Shown in pieces: positions 17,441-27,032 of a stretch of 64,000 nt of DNA. Each line of letters starts with the position of its first letter. Position 1 is the first letter of the stretch. The notes beneath the pieces are model-generated. The model saw only the letters and a list, made by a program, of their open reading frames with translations, made no database searches and was not told the DNA's origin. Made by a program: the position numbers and the translations under genes. The stretch spans positions 62,001 through 126,000 of the forward strand of contig JAPPHZ010000031.1 of NCBI GenBank assembly GCA_028820935.1, in the 5' to 3' direction. This stretch comes from a bacterium (GTDB lineage: Bacteria > Actinomycetota > Acidimicrobiia > Spongiisociales > Spongiisociaceae).

Positions 17441-19539
17441 GCTGCCCCTCCCAGCGAGACGACGATGTTGAACCTGTCGTCCACGCGCACCAGGCCACCC
17501 GGCCCGATGATGGCGGTGGACTCCCGCTCCTCGATGATCGCCGGCCCGGCCATGGTCGAGCCGGGACCCAGCCGGTAGCGGTCGTAGACCGGCGTGGTCA
17601 CGAATCCCCCCACCGACGGGAAGAAGGCAGGCCGCTCACCCTTGCGGGCCGACTCCGCATCGCCGGTCACGTCGCCCCTGGCCGTCTCGACAGGCATGGG
17701 CCGTGGTCCCCGGCTCACCACCCGCCAGGTGAGGGCCTCGAGCCCGACCGGAGGCCCCTCCCGGCCGTAAAGGCTCTGGTAGACCCGGTCGAACTCCTCG
17801 TACATCGTTCGGCGCTGGCGGACCGTCAGCGTCCCGTCGGGGACCGGAACCCGTATCTCGTGGCCCTGGCCCACATAGCGAATGTCAGCGGTCCTCGTGT
17901 GAGTGATCTCGTCGGGTCCGGCGCCCGACTCGACCAGAAGGTCGGTTCCTTCCCGCTCCATTTCCTCGAAGATGCCGTTCACCGCACCCCAATCCAGCTC
18001 GTCGAGCCTCCCGTAGTAGGACCGCACGAAGTCGAACGCCAGCGGAGCCACCAGGAGCCCCATCGCGCTGGTGACGCCGGCGCCGTACGGCAGCACCAAC
18101 TCGGTGCTGCCCAACAACTCGGCTACGCCGTAGCCATGGACGGGTCCGGCGCCTCCGAAGGCGACCACCGGCAGGGCTCTAGGGTTCTTCCCCCGCTCCA
18201 CGACGTGGACCCGGGCGGCGTTGGCCATGGCCTCGTTGACGACCTGGTGAACCCCCCAGGCGGCCTCGGGCACCGACATCCCCAGCCGATCGCCGATTCT
18301 TCGGGCGATGGAGGCCTCCGCAGCGGCCACGTCCAGCCTCATGGCGCCCCCCAGGAAGTAATCGGGGTCCAGGTAGCCGAGAACGAGATCGGCGTCCGTG
18401 ACCGTGGGGGAGTTCCCGCCCAGGGCGTAACAGACCGGTCCGGGATCGGCGCCGGCCGAGTCGGGACCCACTTTGAGCAGCCCCAGGGAGTCGACCCTGG
18501 CAATGGACCCCCCGCCCGCGCCGATCTCGATCATCTCTATGACCGGAACCTTCACCGGGAGACCGGAGCCCTTCTTGAAGCGATAGCGGCGGTCCACCTC
18601 GAAATCGTGGGTGACGAGCGGCTCGCCCCCGTCCACCACGCTGAGCTTGGCGGTGGTACCCCCCATGTCGAAGGACAGCAGCGAGTCGCGGCCCATGGCC
18701 GTCCCTACCGCCGCCGCCGCCAGTGCTCCGGCGGCCGGACCCGACTCCAGGAGACGGATCGGGAACCGGACGCAGGTGTCGAGGGTTGCCACACCGCCGC
18801 TGGAGAGCATCACGAACAACTGCCCCTCGAAACCCATTCTCTCCAGGCGGCTGCGGAGACCATGCAGATAGTCCTCGACCAGAGGCTGGACGTATACGTT
18901 GGCGATGGTCGTGGACGCTCGCTCGAACTCGCCTATCTCGGGAACGACCTCCGAGGAAAGGGAGACCCGCATTCCCGGGGCCTCTCCACTGACCACATCG
19001 CGAGTTCGTTCCTCCGAATCGGGATTGGTGAAGGAGTGGAGGAAGCAGATCGCCACCGCCTCCACGCCGGCGCCGGCCAACTCACGGACCAGGCGCGTCA
19101 CGTAGTCCTTGCCGAGTTCGACGGCCTGCGTCCCGTCGGTCAGGGTTCGCTCCGGGACGTCGAAGCGGAGATGGCGCGGTACGAGCGGGCGGGGATGCTC
19201 CAGGTTCAGGTCGTACAGCTCGTAGCGATGCTCGCGGCCGATCTCTATGGAATCCCTGAACCCCGAAGTAGTGAGCAGAGCCGTCCGTGCCCCCTTGCGT
19301 TCGATGATGGCATTGGTGACCAGGGTGGTTCCGTGGACCAGATGGCGGACCGACGCCCCGGTATAGCCCGAACGATCGAGCGTCCGTTCCAGCACCTCCT
19401 CGACCCCTAGTGACGGATCGGGAGTGGTGAGCACCTTGCCGATCTCGACCTGGCCGGATTGGCCGACCATCATGAGGTCGGTGAAGGTGCCGCCGATGTC
19501 GACACCTATCCGCAACTCGTTACCTGCTGATCCGACCAT
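17437..19539 (-). CDS. hyuA: Hydantoinase A / 5-oxoprolinase alpha-type ATPase subunit
   Basis: 700 residues from ATG at 19539. The N-terminal ASKHA-type nucleotide-binding motif GVDIGGTFTDLMMV is intact, followed by LVHGTTLVTNAIIERKGA, DMGGTTAKLSVVDGG, the GAGGGSIA loop and the family motif AFGGAGPVHGYGVAE. It couples ATP hydrolysis to ring opening of a five-membered cyclic amide together with HyuB. The ribosome site is weak (AAGGCG). The upstream region to 19756 is AT-rich relative to its surroundings and shared with the divergent binding-protein gene, suggesting co-regulation. Confidence 0.93.
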   Translation of the reverse strand: MVGSAGNELRIGVDIGGTFTDLMMVGQSGQVEIGKVLTTPDPSLGVEEVLERTLDRSGYTGASVRHLVHGTTLVTNAIIERKGARTALLTTSGFRDSIEIGREHRYELYDLNLEHPRPLVPRHLRFDVPERTLTDGTQAVELGKDYVTRLVRELAGAGVEAVAICFLHSFTNPDSEERTRDVVSGEAPGMRVSLSSEVVPEIGEFERASTTIANVYVQPLVEDYLHGLRSRLERMGFEGQLFVMLSSGGVATLDTCVRFPIRLLESGPAAGALAAAAVGTAMGRDSLLSFDMGGTTAKLSVVDGGEPLVTHDFEVDRRYRFKKGSGLPVKVPVIEMIEIGAGGGSIARVDSLGLLKVGPDSAGADPGPVCYALGGNSPTVTDADLVLGYLDPDYFLGGAMRLDVAAAEASIARRIGDRLGMSVPEAAWGVHQVVNEAMANAARVHVVERGKNPRALPVVAFGGAGPVHGYGVAELLGSTELVLPYGAGVTSAMGLLVAPLAFDFVRSYYGRLDELDWGAVNGIFEEMEREGTDLLVESGAGPDEITHTRTADIRYVGQGHEIRVPVPDGTLTVRQRRTMYEEFDRVYQSLYGREGPPVGLEALTWRVVSRGPRPMPVETARGDVTGDAESARKGERPAFFPSVGGFVTTPVYDRYRLGPGSTMAGPAIIEERESTAIIGPGGLVRVDDRFNIVVSLGGAA

Positions 19540-19573
19540 ATGAACGCCTTGAGAAGACTCAGATTCGATGAGT

Positions 19574-19592
19574 TACCATATTAATAATGGTA
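19574..19592. promoter_or_regulatory. Palindromic operator candidate in the hyuA / ABC-importer divergent promoter region
   Basis: TACCAT and ATGGTA form 6-bp arms around a 7-bp AT-only spacer. The region 19560-19690 is clearly more AT-rich than the flanking genes. A second, looser inverted pair (TATTGG near 19592 and CCAATA near 19652) follows. The position between two divergent operons suits a GntR- or TetR-type repressor site, but no regulator gene is adjacent. Confidence 0.45.
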
Positions 19593-19756
19593 TTGGCGAT
19601 AAATAGATCCGTAACCCGGTAGTTCAAACGCGAACCAACTGTTTTGCTTAACCAATACATATAAACACTAGAAAGCAGAACGGGATAAGTTGCCGACTGA
19701 CATCTCCACCTATTATATTCTGCCGGACGTGGCATCCCAAGCGGGAGGAGTTGGTT

Positions 19757-21487
19757 GTGCCCAAATCAATGGACCGAAGAGAGTTTCTGAGGCGTAGCGG
19801 TCTCATGATCGGGGTGGGCGCCGTTGCTCCGACCGTTCTGGCAGCATGCGGAGGGGACGACACTCCGGCCACCACCGCAGCCCCGGCCACCACCGCAGCC
19901 CCGGCCACCACGGCAGCCGCAGCCCCCGCCACCACGGAGGCGGCCATGGCGGAGGAGACCACCACCACGGCAATGATGGCCGATGCTCCGGCGGAGTTCG
20001 AGAGCATCACGCTCGCGCAGGTGGGCGGGTGGATCTCGCTCGACAACAACCGGACCACCGCCGGCGCCCTCGCCTCGGGCCAGCACAACTTCGAGGGTTT
20101 GTTGATCAAGCTTCCCGACCGGTCGTTGATTCCGGGCCTGGCGGCCGAGATGCCCCAGCAGGTCGACAGCACCACCTATAGCGTGAAGGTAAGGACGGAC
20201 CGGACGTTCACCGACGGCTCGCCGATCAAGGCCTCCGACATCGCGTACGGATTCGACCGCCTGGCGCCCGAGAGGGAGTTGGGGTCGCCCTTCACGGCAT
20301 ACATCTCGTTCATCGAGTCGGTCGAGGTCGTCGCCGACGACGAGCTCCGGTTCAACCTCACCCAGCCGATCCCCGAGGACGTCCTGTTCCAGCGGATCTC
20401 CGGCATCAATGCCTATCCCGAAGCGGTAGTGGAGGCGATGGGCGGCATGGACTACTCGTTCGCGCCGACGCCTTCTTCGGGTTCGATGATGGTCGACGGC
20501 CCGTTCGACACCGAGATCAACACGTTCAAGCGGTACGACGGATACGAGGGTCCCCAACCCCTGGCGGCCAAGGACATCACCTATCTGGTCATTCCTGAAC
20601 TTTCGGGCCGGATCGCCCAGGCCGAGGCCGGTCAGGTGCAGATCCTGGACGGCGTGTCGCCGCAGCTCTACCGGGCTATCGAAGACTCGCCGAACCTCAA
20701 TCTCGGCGTTGCTCGGGAGACCACCTTCCTGGAGATGATCTTCTTCAACACCACCAAGCCCCCCTTCGACAACCAGCTGGTGCGCCAGGCAGTGATGTAC
20801 TCCATCGACGCGCCGCAGTTGATCGAGATCGGCTTGGCAGGCGAAGGTCGGATCGCCCGCTCGCCGCTCCCTCCAGAGAGCGACCGGTACCGGGAACCGC
20901 AGATGCAGTACAACTACGACCCTGAGAAGTCGAAGGCATTGCTCAGGGAGGCCGGATACGACCCGGACAATGCGCCGGTGCAATTCCAGCTCGGTGTTGT
21001 CGAGTGGGCGTACGTCTACCCGCAGGCGCCCCTGCTCGCCCAGACGATGCAGCTGGGCGGTTTCGACCCGCTGCTCTTGGTGGACTCGATCGACGCCCGC
21101 TGGGTGTCCGACATCATGCGGCCCGAGGGCGGCGGCCCCGCCCGGTACGACGCCTGGGTGGCCACCATCGGTTTCGAGGTGTTCACCTACGACCCGGACA
21201 ACCTGTTCCGCGGCTGGTGGGGTGGCTGGGCGGAGAACGCCAGCTTCGCCACGGAAAACGTGCCGTCGACGCTGAACGACCTGCTCGACCAGGCGCTGGA
21301 GGAACCGGACTTCGACAAGCAGAACGACCTGTACGCGGCGGCCAACGAGATACTCGTTACCGAGGCCGGTGCGGTTCCGATCCTGTTCCAGCCCATAGCC
21401 CACGCCTGGCACAAGTCGGTAGCCGGCTACCAGATGCCTCAGACGCTGGGCATGACGATGTTCGGCGTCCATCCGTCCGGCGAATAG
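19757..21487 (+). CDS. ABC transporter substrate-binding lipoprotein, solute-binding family 5
   Basis: About 576 residues. The GTG at 19757 is chosen because GGGAGGAG ends 6 bp upstream; a TTG at 19751 is in frame but too near the ribosome site. The N-terminus has a twin-arginine motif (RREFLRRSG) and a lipobox LAAC, so the protein is probably Tat-exported and lipid-anchored. A Thr/Ala/Pro-rich stalk follows (about 36-75), encoded by nearly exact 18-bp repeats, then the peptide/nickel-type binding fold. It is the first gene of a complete five-gene importer and is divergent from hyuA. The ligand is unknown; a hydantoin-like or short peptide compound would fit the context (inference). Confidence 0.9.
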   Translation: MPKSMDRREFLRRSGLMIGVGAVAPTVLAACGGDDTPATTAAPATTAAPATTAAAAPATTEAAMAEETTTTAMMADAPAEFESITLAQVGGWISLDNNRTTAGALASGQHNFEGLLIKLPDRSLIPGLAAEMPQQVDSTTYSVKVRTDRTFTDGSPIKASDIAYGFDRLAPERELGSPFTAYISFIESVEVVADDELRFNLTQPIPEDVLFQRISGINAYPEAVVEAMGGMDYSFAPTPSSGSMMVDGPFDTEINTFKRYDGYEGPQPLAAKDITYLVIPELSGRIAQAEAGQVQILDGVSPQLYRAIEDSPNLNLGVARETTFLEMIFFNTTKPPFDNQLVRQAVMYSIDAPQLIEIGLAGEGRIARSPLPPESDRYREPQMQYNYDPEKSKALLREAGYDPDNAPVQFQLGVVEWAYVYPQAPLLAQTMQLGGFDPLLLVDSIDARWVSDIMRPEGGGPARYDAWVATIGFEVFTYDPDNLFRGWWGGWAENASFATENVPSTLNDLLDQALEEPDFDKQNDLYAAANEILVTEAGAVPILFQPIAHAWHKSVAGYQMPQTLGMTMFGVHPSGE

Positions 21488-21560
21488 CCGGCCGGCTCGG
21501 CAGATCAAGTAGCAACCGAGCCGATATCGGGTTGGTATCGGTAAAGGCCGGTAGGGCCTG

Positions 21561-22529
21561 ATGGGAGCCGTGGGCAGGCTCGTACTGCAACGTCTCCTCC
21601 AAGCCCTACCGGTCATCCTCGGCATCACGTTCTACGTGTTCGTGATGCTGGAGTTCTCTCCGGTCGACGCTCGCTACGCAGGCCTGGGGCTGTACGCCAG
21701 CGACGAGGCCCGCGAGCAACTCGCCGAGGAATTCGGGCTCAACGATCCGGTACTCATCCGCTACGGGCGGTACGTCGGAGACCTTTCCAGCGGCGACTTC
21801 GGCCTGAGCATCTATGGCGACCGGCCCGTCTTGACCATCCTCGGCGAGGGCATCGGCATTTCGCTATCGGTGGCGGCGATTTCGTTGTTCCTCGCCACCC
21901 TGATCGCTTTCGTACTGGGGGTGAGCTCCGCCTATTTCGCGGGCAGCTGGTGGGACTCCACAGTCAGGGCGGTGACGCTGGGGGTACTCTCGATGCCGAT
22001 CTTCTGGCTGGCTCTGCTATTGATTCTGACATTCGCCCTGGCGAACCCCATAGGGTTCACGTGGTTCCCCGCCGGAAGTTGGGTACCCTTCGCCGAGGAC
22101 AAGATCGGATGGCTGAGGTCCCTGACCCTCCCCTCATTGTCGATAGCCCTTCCCGTGGGCGGATTCCTGACCCGCGTGGTGCGTTCTTCGGCGCTGGACG
22201 AGTTGGAGAAGGACTACGTACGTACGGCACGCGGGATAGGACTGCGGGACCGGGCGATCGTCCGCAAGAACGTTCTTCGCAACGCCCTGGTGGCCCCGTT
22301 GACCGTGCTTGGATTGCAGGCCGGCTACATCCTGGGCGGCGTGGTGCTGGTCGAGAGGGTCTTCAACCTCCGCGGCCTGGGCTGGAAGATGATCGACTCA
22401 GCCACAACCGGCGACTTCAACATCGTCACCGGGATCGCGATGGTCGGCGCGTTGATGTTCGTCCTCTCCAACCTGGCCGCCGACGTGGCGTTCATCATCT
22501 TCAAGCCGAGCGCCCGCGAGAATTCGTGA
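21561..22529 (+). CDS. ABC importer permease, DppB/OppB-type
   Basis: 322 residues with about six hydrophobic helices. The N-terminal membrane segment (LQRLLQALPVILGITFYVFV) is typical of DppB. The binding-protein-dependent transport loop is seen as DYVRTARGIGLRDRAIVRKN, the EAA-like contact with the ATPases. The first periplasmic region contains LNDPVLIRYGRYVGDLSSGDFG, a hallmark of this subfamily. It is the second gene of the importer operon and is followed directly by the second permease. Confidence 0.93.
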   Translation: MGAVGRLVLQRLLQALPVILGITFYVFVMLEFSPVDARYAGLGLYASDEAREQLAEEFGLNDPVLIRYGRYVGDLSSGDFGLSIYGDRPVLTILGEGIGISLSVAAISLFLATLIAFVLGVSSAYFAGSWWDSTVRAVTLGVLSMPIFWLALLLILTFALANPIGFTWFPAGSWVPFAEDKIGWLRSLTLPSLSIALPVGGFLTRVVRSSALDELEKDYVRTARGIGLRDRAIVRKNVLRNALVAPLTVLGLQAGYILGGVVLVERVFNLRGLGWKMIDSATTGDFNIVTGIAMVGALMFVLSNLAADVAFIIFKPSARENS

Positions 22530-22530
22530 C

Positions 22531-23478
22531 GTGACCGAAGCACGCGACCCCAGCCCCGAACACCAGCCACGGATCAGGTTCGGCCCCAAGTCGGTCGAGG
22601 CTGCGATGAAGGCTGCTCCCGCCGGTCCGTTGAAGATGGGGAGGCTGCCATTCCGGGCCAAGCTCGGGTTGGCATGGGTCGTGTTCGTCATACTCGTGGC
22701 GATATTCGCCCACTGGCTGTCTCCGTACGATCCCTACATGGTGGGGCTGACCTCTCCTAACACCGGGCCCGACTGGCCGGATCACATCTTCGGCTCCGAC
22801 GAGATCGCTCGGGACATCCTCTCGAGGGTGATCCATGGGTCAAGGATGTCGGCTCTCGTGGCCGTCCTGACCCCCGTGCTGGCCCTCATCCTGGGAGGAA
22901 CGATGGGGATGGTGGCCGCCTCCACATCCCGGAGTCGAAAACTCAGGTGGATCAACGACGTGCTGATGCGCCTGGTGGACATACAGTTCGCGTTCCCGGC
23001 TGTCGTGCTGGCGGTAGTGGTGTCGTCGGCATTCGGTCAGTCATTCCGGACCCTGCTGCTGGTCCTGACCGTCGTCTACACCCCGATCATGGCCCGCTAC
23101 ATCCGCGCCGCGGTCCTCGACCAGCTGTCCGAGGACTACGTCGCCGCCCTCAAGGCCATGGGGAGTTCCCAACTCCGCATCCTGCTGCGGCACGTGTCCC
23201 TGAACATCGCCACGCCGCTGCTGGTGTTCTTCACCCTGGTGGCGGCGGATGCGGTCATCCTGGAAGCCTCCATCAGTTTCCTCGGAGCCGGTCTTCCTCC
23301 CCCCGCTCCCACCTGGGGGAATCTCGTTTACGGCGGCTCCCAGTACCTGATTGCAGGCACCTGGTGGTACACGACCTTCCCCGGTCTTGCCATCTTCCTC
23401 ACGGTGCTGGCACTCAATACGGTGGCGGAGAGCATGGCGGACCGCCTCGGCGGTAGACGGCACCTGCTGGGGCAGTGA
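22531..23478 (+). CDS. ABC importer permease, DppC/OppC-type
   Basis: 315 residues from GTG at 22531, directly after the DppB-like stop. It has the N-terminal OppC leader helix (AKLGLAWVVFVILVAIFAHW), a GSDEIARDILSRVIHGSR segment typical of DppC, and the EAA-type loop DYVAALKAMGSSQLRILLRH. Five to six membrane helices are visible. It pairs with the upstream permease to form the channel. Its stop overlaps the start of the first ATPase, so coupled translation is likely. Confidence 0.93.
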   Translation: MTEARDPSPEHQPRIRFGPKSVEAAMKAAPAGPLKMGRLPFRAKLGLAWVVFVILVAIFAHWLSPYDPYMVGLTSPNTGPDWPDHIFGSDEIARDILSRVIHGSRMSALVAVLTPVLALILGGTMGMVAASTSRSRKLRWINDVLMRLVDIQFAFPAVVLAVVVSSAFGQSFRTLLLVLTVVYTPIMARYIRAAVLDQLSEDYVAALKAMGSSQLRILLRHVSLNIATPLLVFFTLVAADAVILEASISFLGAGLPPPAPTWGNLVYGGSQYLIAGTWWYTTFPGLAIFLTVLALNTVAESMADRLGGRRHLLGQ

Positions 23479-24473
23479 TGAACGCAGCGGCGGGTGATCC
23501 GATCCTGGAGGTCGAGGACCTCAGCATCCATATCCGGCATGCCTACGGGAACACACCGGTCGTATCGGGGGTGTCGTTCTCGGTGCTGGAGGGCGAGAAC
23601 CTGGGAATCGTGGGCGAGTCCGGGTGCGGCAAGACGCTGACCGGTCTGTCCGTCATCGGGCTGCTACCGCGTCTGGTAGAGGCCACGGGTTCCATCCGTT
23701 GGAAGGGCCAGGACGTGCTCCGGTTGTCTCCCACGGAGCGCCGCAATCTGATGGGCCGGGAGATAGGCATGGTGTACCAGGACCCGCTGATGAGCCTGAA
23801 CCCCGGGATGACGGTCAGGGCGCAACTGCGGCAGGCGCTCCGGCTTGACAGTGACCACAGGGGTGAGCGCATGTACGAGTTGCTGGAACTGGTCCACCTG
23901 CCCAACCCCAAGGCCATAGCCGCTGCCTACCCGTTCCAGTTATCCGGCGGGCAGCGCCAGCGAGTGCTGATCGCCATGGCGCTCGCCCGGCGACCCTCCA
24001 TCCTGATCGGCGACGAGCCCACCACCGCCCTGGACGAGACCGTCCAGGCCCAGATCGTCGAGCTGTTGAGATCGCTGCAGGCCGAGTTGTCGTTCACGAC
24101 CATCCTCATCACCCACAACCTGGCCCTGGTGAAGGAACTGTGCGAGCGCACCATGGTCATGTACGCCGGACAGTTGGTCGAGGTGGCGCACACCGAGGAG
24201 CTGGTCCGCGACCCCCGGCACCCGTACGCGGCGGGGCTGCTGGGTTCGATCGTCAGCCTGGAGGGGAGAGAGCGGCCCGCCCGTTCGATCGACGGGGTCG
24301 TTCCGAGTCCCCTCGAGTTCTCTGCCGGGTGCCGGTTCGTCGAGCGATGCATCAACGCCGGCGACCCGTGCACCGAGACTCCCCCACCCCTGGAGTCCGC
24401 CGGCGACCGCCACGACCTGGCCTGCTACTTCCCGGTCGGAGGAACCGAGGCTACCGACGGAGCCGCCGGATGA
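23475..24473 (+). CDS. ABC importer ATPase, DppD/OppD-type
   Basis: 332 residues; GTG at 23475 overlaps the permease stop, with ATG at 23478 as an equally good start. Walker A GESGCGKTLTG, signature LSGGQRQRVLIAMAL and Walker B ILIGDEPTTALD are intact. The C-terminal oligopeptide-transporter extension with spaced cysteines (CRFVERC, then C at the end of the domain) is present; in related proteins this binds an iron-sulfur cluster. It provides half of the ATPase pair. Confidence 0.95.
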   Translation: MMNAAAGDPILEVEDLSIHIRHAYGNTPVVSGVSFSVLEGENLGIVGESGCGKTLTGLSVIGLLPRLVEATGSIRWKGQDVLRLSPTERRNLMGREIGMVYQDPLMSLNPGMTVRAQLRQALRLDSDHRGERMYELLELVHLPNPKAIAAAYPFQLSGGQRQRVLIAMALARRPSILIGDEPTTALDETVQAQIVELLRSLQAELSFTTILITHNLALVKELCERTMVMYAGQLVEVAHTEELVRDPRHPYAAGLLGSIVSLEGRERPARSIDGVVPSPLEFSAGCRFVERCINAGDPCTETPPPLESAGDRHDLACYFPVGGTEATDGAAG

Positions 24474-25486
24474 CATCCGGACCCGCTCCCACCGTCACCG
24501 CCCCTGCCGGCCGGGAGGGCGCGACCACCGGCCCCGACGTCCTGCTCCGGCTGGAGAATCTCGTCCACCACTACCGGGCTCCTCGACGGCAGAAGGTCCA
24601 CGCGGTGGAGGATCTCTCGCTGACGGTGGCCCCCGGCGAGGCTCTGGGATTGGTAGGCGAGTCGGGATGCGGCAAGTCCACGGTGGCCCGCTGCGTGGTC
24701 GGGCTGATCCGACCCACCGGAGGGCGGATCATCTACGACGGAACCGATGTCTGGGCCCAGCCGACCAGATGGCGCCGCCGCCACTTCGCTCGCCAGGTTG
24801 CGATCGTCTTCCAGGATCCGACTTCGAGCCTCAACCCCCGTCTGAAGGTAAGGGACACTCTGGCCGACCCGCTGATCATCCACGGAGTCGGCGACAAGGC
24901 AGCACGGAACGCCCGTGTGCAGGAGCTACTCGACATGGTGCACCTTCCACGGGACGCGGCGGACAAGCTCCCCTCCGAGTTGTCGGGAGGCCAGCGCCAG
25001 CGCGTGGCGATCGCCCGTGCCCTTTCGCTGAACCCCTCCCTGCTGGTGGCCGACGAGCCGACTTCGGCCCTCGACGTCAGCGTCCAGAACCAGATCCTCA
25101 ATCTGCTGGCGGAACTGCGCGATGCCCTCAACCTCTCGGTGATCCTGATCAGCCACAACATCCAGGCGGTCTCCTGGCTGGTCGACCGCGTGGCGGTGAT
25201 GTACCTGGGCCGCAAGGTCGAGGAAGGCCCGGTCGCCGAGGTGAGGGACCACCGGCTCCATCCGTACACGCGGGCCCTACTCTCGGCCAGCCCGATGATC
25301 ACGAAGAGCAGCGAGCGGATCATCCTGGAAGGCACCCTCCCGAACCCCCGGCACCCTCCGAGCGGATGCCCTTTCCGGACCCGGTGCTGGAAGGCAGACG
25401 AGGTCTGCTCGGGCGAGTTCCCTCCCGCCGACATCCCGGTCGAGGGCCACGAGGTGCACTGTTACTTCCCCGAAGATCCCGTGTAG
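24470..25486 (+). CDS. ABC importer ATPase, DppF/OppF-type
   Basis: 338 residues from ATG at 24470, overlapping the previous stop (ATGA). Walker A GESGCGKSTVARC, signature LSGGQRQRVAIARAL and Walker B LLVADEPTSALD are intact. The C-terminal extension CPFRTRC with later Cys residues matches OppF-type proteins. With the preceding ATPase it completes the importer. The next gene, an MDR dehydrogenase, begins 15 bp on and is probably co-transcribed. Confidence 0.94.
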   Translation: MTSGPAPTVTAPAGREGATTGPDVLLRLENLVHHYRAPRRQKVHAVEDLSLTVAPGEALGLVGESGCGKSTVARCVVGLIRPTGGRIIYDGTDVWAQPTRWRRRHFARQVAIVFQDPTSSLNPRLKVRDTLADPLIIHGVGDKAARNARVQELLDMVHLPRDAADKLPSELSGGQRQRVAIARALSLNPSLLVADEPTSALDVSVQNQILNLLAELRDALNLSVILISHNIQAVSWLVDRVAVMYLGRKVEEGPVAEVRDHRLHPYTRALLSASPMITKSSERIILEGTLPNPRHPPSGCPFRTRCWKADEVCSGEFPPADIPVEGHEVHCYFPEDPV

Positions 25487-25501
25487 AGGAGGGGTAGGGA
25501 G

Positions 25502-26590
25502 ATGGAGGTAGACCGACCGCTTATCGTGGCGCCCTGCCGGTTCGATTGGGTCCCCGTCACGATTCCCGACAATGTGGAACCCGGCAAGGTCCGGATCCGC
25601 ACCCTGGTCAGCCTGATCAGCCCGGGTACCGAGCTACGGCTCTACCGCGGGGAGCCCATGGTCGAGGAGGTGTGGGACAGCTTTGCCGACATCGATGCGG
25701 CCACGACCGAGGGTATGGGGGTGATACCCGAGTACCGCATCACCGGCCGCAACCAGCCCTCGGGCGCCAAGTACCCGGTCAACTGCGGGTACAACCTCGT
25801 CGGCGAGGTGGTCGAGGTCGGCGAGGGGGTACGTTCGCTGGCCGAGGGCGACCGGGTCTTCGCCCTGGCCAGGCACCAGCCCATCTTCGACGCCCGGGAG
25901 TGGCAAGCCGTCAAGGTGCCGGACGGCGTTCCGACCGAAGTCGGACCGTTCGCCTACCTTCCGACGCTCGGGCTGCATGCCCTCCGCCGGGGCGGTTTCA
26001 TTCCGGGCCTCAACGTGGCGGTGATCGGTCTCGGCTTGATCGGCTTCGGCGCCGCGCTGGTGGCCGACGCCATCGGCGCCTACCTGACCTGTCTCGAGAT
26101 CAGCCCGGACCGACGCCGCCGGGCGGCGGCCGCGCTACCCAAAGCGCTGGTCCTCGACCCCACCGAGGACGGCTTCGAGGACGCGTTGATGGAGCGCTTC
26201 CAGCCATTCGGAATCGACGTGGTGGTCGAGGCGGCAGTCGGCCCGGCCCCACTCGACCTGGGCATGCGTATCCTCGACGACCAGGGCCGCATGGTGGCCA
26301 TCGCCCTGCACCCCGAGGATGTGGGACCCCTCCTCTCGGCCGACTTCTACAACAAGCAGGCCTCGATCCTCGGTACCAGCAACGCTCCCTACGAGGACCC
26401 GTCACGGCGTCTCACCCGCTTCACATGCGCTGCCAACATCGAGTTCCTGCTCGAGCTCCACTCGAAGGGAAGGCTCCCCCTGGAAGCCATGCACACCGAC
26501 ACCTATCCCGCCGCGGAGATAGATGCCGCATACGCCGACCTCGACGCCGCCGAGCGCGACATGATCGGCGTCCTACTCGACTGGCGCTGA
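25502..26590 (+). CDS. Medium-chain dehydrogenase/reductase without structural zinc motif
   Basis: 362 residues; AGGAGGGGTAGGGAG precedes ATG at 25502. It has the MDR N-terminal GroES-like fold (SPGTELRLYRGEP, YNLVGEVVEVGEGV) and a nucleotide-binding VIGLGLIGFGAA motif near residue 175. The four-Cys structural-zinc lobe of classic alcohol dehydrogenases is absent. The likely role is NAD(P)-dependent oxidation or reduction of a product of the imported compound; this is inference from its position at the end of the importer operon. The closest well-known types are bacteriochlorophyllide-dehydrogenase-like or threonine-dehydrogenase-like MDRs. Confidence 0.85.
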   Translation: MEVDRPLIVAPCRFDWVPVTIPDNVEPGKVRIRTLVSLISPGTELRLYRGEPMVEEVWDSFADIDAATTEGMGVIPEYRITGRNQPSGAKYPVNCGYNLVGEVVEVGEGVRSLAEGDRVFALARHQPIFDAREWQAVKVPDGVPTEVGPFAYLPTLGLHALRRGGFIPGLNVAVIGLGLIGFGAALVADAIGAYLTCLEISPDRRRRAAAALPKALVLDPTEDGFEDALMERFQPFGIDVVVEAAVGPAPLDLGMRILDDQGRMVAIALHPEDVGPLLSADFYNKQASILGTSNAPYEDPSRRLTRFTCAANIEFLLELHSKGRLPLEAMHTDTYPAAEIDAAYADLDAAERDMIGVLLDWR

Positions 26591-26649
26591 TTGCCGGCCC
26601 GCTCTCCGAGCCGGAAAGCGATGAGGGACTATGGGAGGAGGCAATAATC

Positions 26650-26925
26650 GTGAACCACGAAATGAGTGCGGAAGAACGCGAGATTCTCGACCGCTTCGAG
26701 CGAGGTGAGTTGCGCTCCGCCCCCGGCGCTGAACGCGAAGTCGAGATAGCGCGTCAGGCGGCTCGCAATACGTTCAACAAGACCAAGCGCGTGAACCTGC
26801 GGGTTACCGAACGCGACTTCAATCTTGCTCACACCCGGGCCAGGGAAGAAGGGATGCCCTATCAGACACTGTTGTCCAGTGTGATCCACAAATACTTGTC
26901 CGGCAGGCTGATCGAGAGGAGATAG
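26650..26925 (+). CDS. CopG/BrnA-like antitoxin-type protein without a visible toxin
   Basis: 91 residues from GTG at 26650, preceded by GGGAGGAGG with about 8 bp spacing; ATG at 26662 is an alternative. The C-terminal half (KRVNLRVTERDFNLAHTRA, then GMPYQTLLSSVIHKYLSGRL) is the ribbon-helix-helix signature of antitoxins of the CopG/BrnA group. Such proteins usually bind their own operator and a BrnT/HigB-type partner. No toxin ORF is adjacent: the gene upstream is a dehydrogenase and the one downstream is on the opposite strand and does not resemble a toxin. It may be an orphan regulator or the remnant of a broken module. Confidence 0.75.
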   Translation: MNHEMSAEEREILDRFERGELRSAPGAEREVEIARQAARNTFNKTKRVNLRVTERDFNLAHTRAREEGMPYQTLLSSVIHKYLSGRLIERR

Positions 26926-27032
26926 GCGTTCTCGGCCCGGCAAGCGCCTATTGACCGATCGAATAGATGATCTGTATCCGCGTCCCGGCTATGGCGCCTG
27001 CGCTCTTGTACCCGGGATGGTGTCTACCAGCC

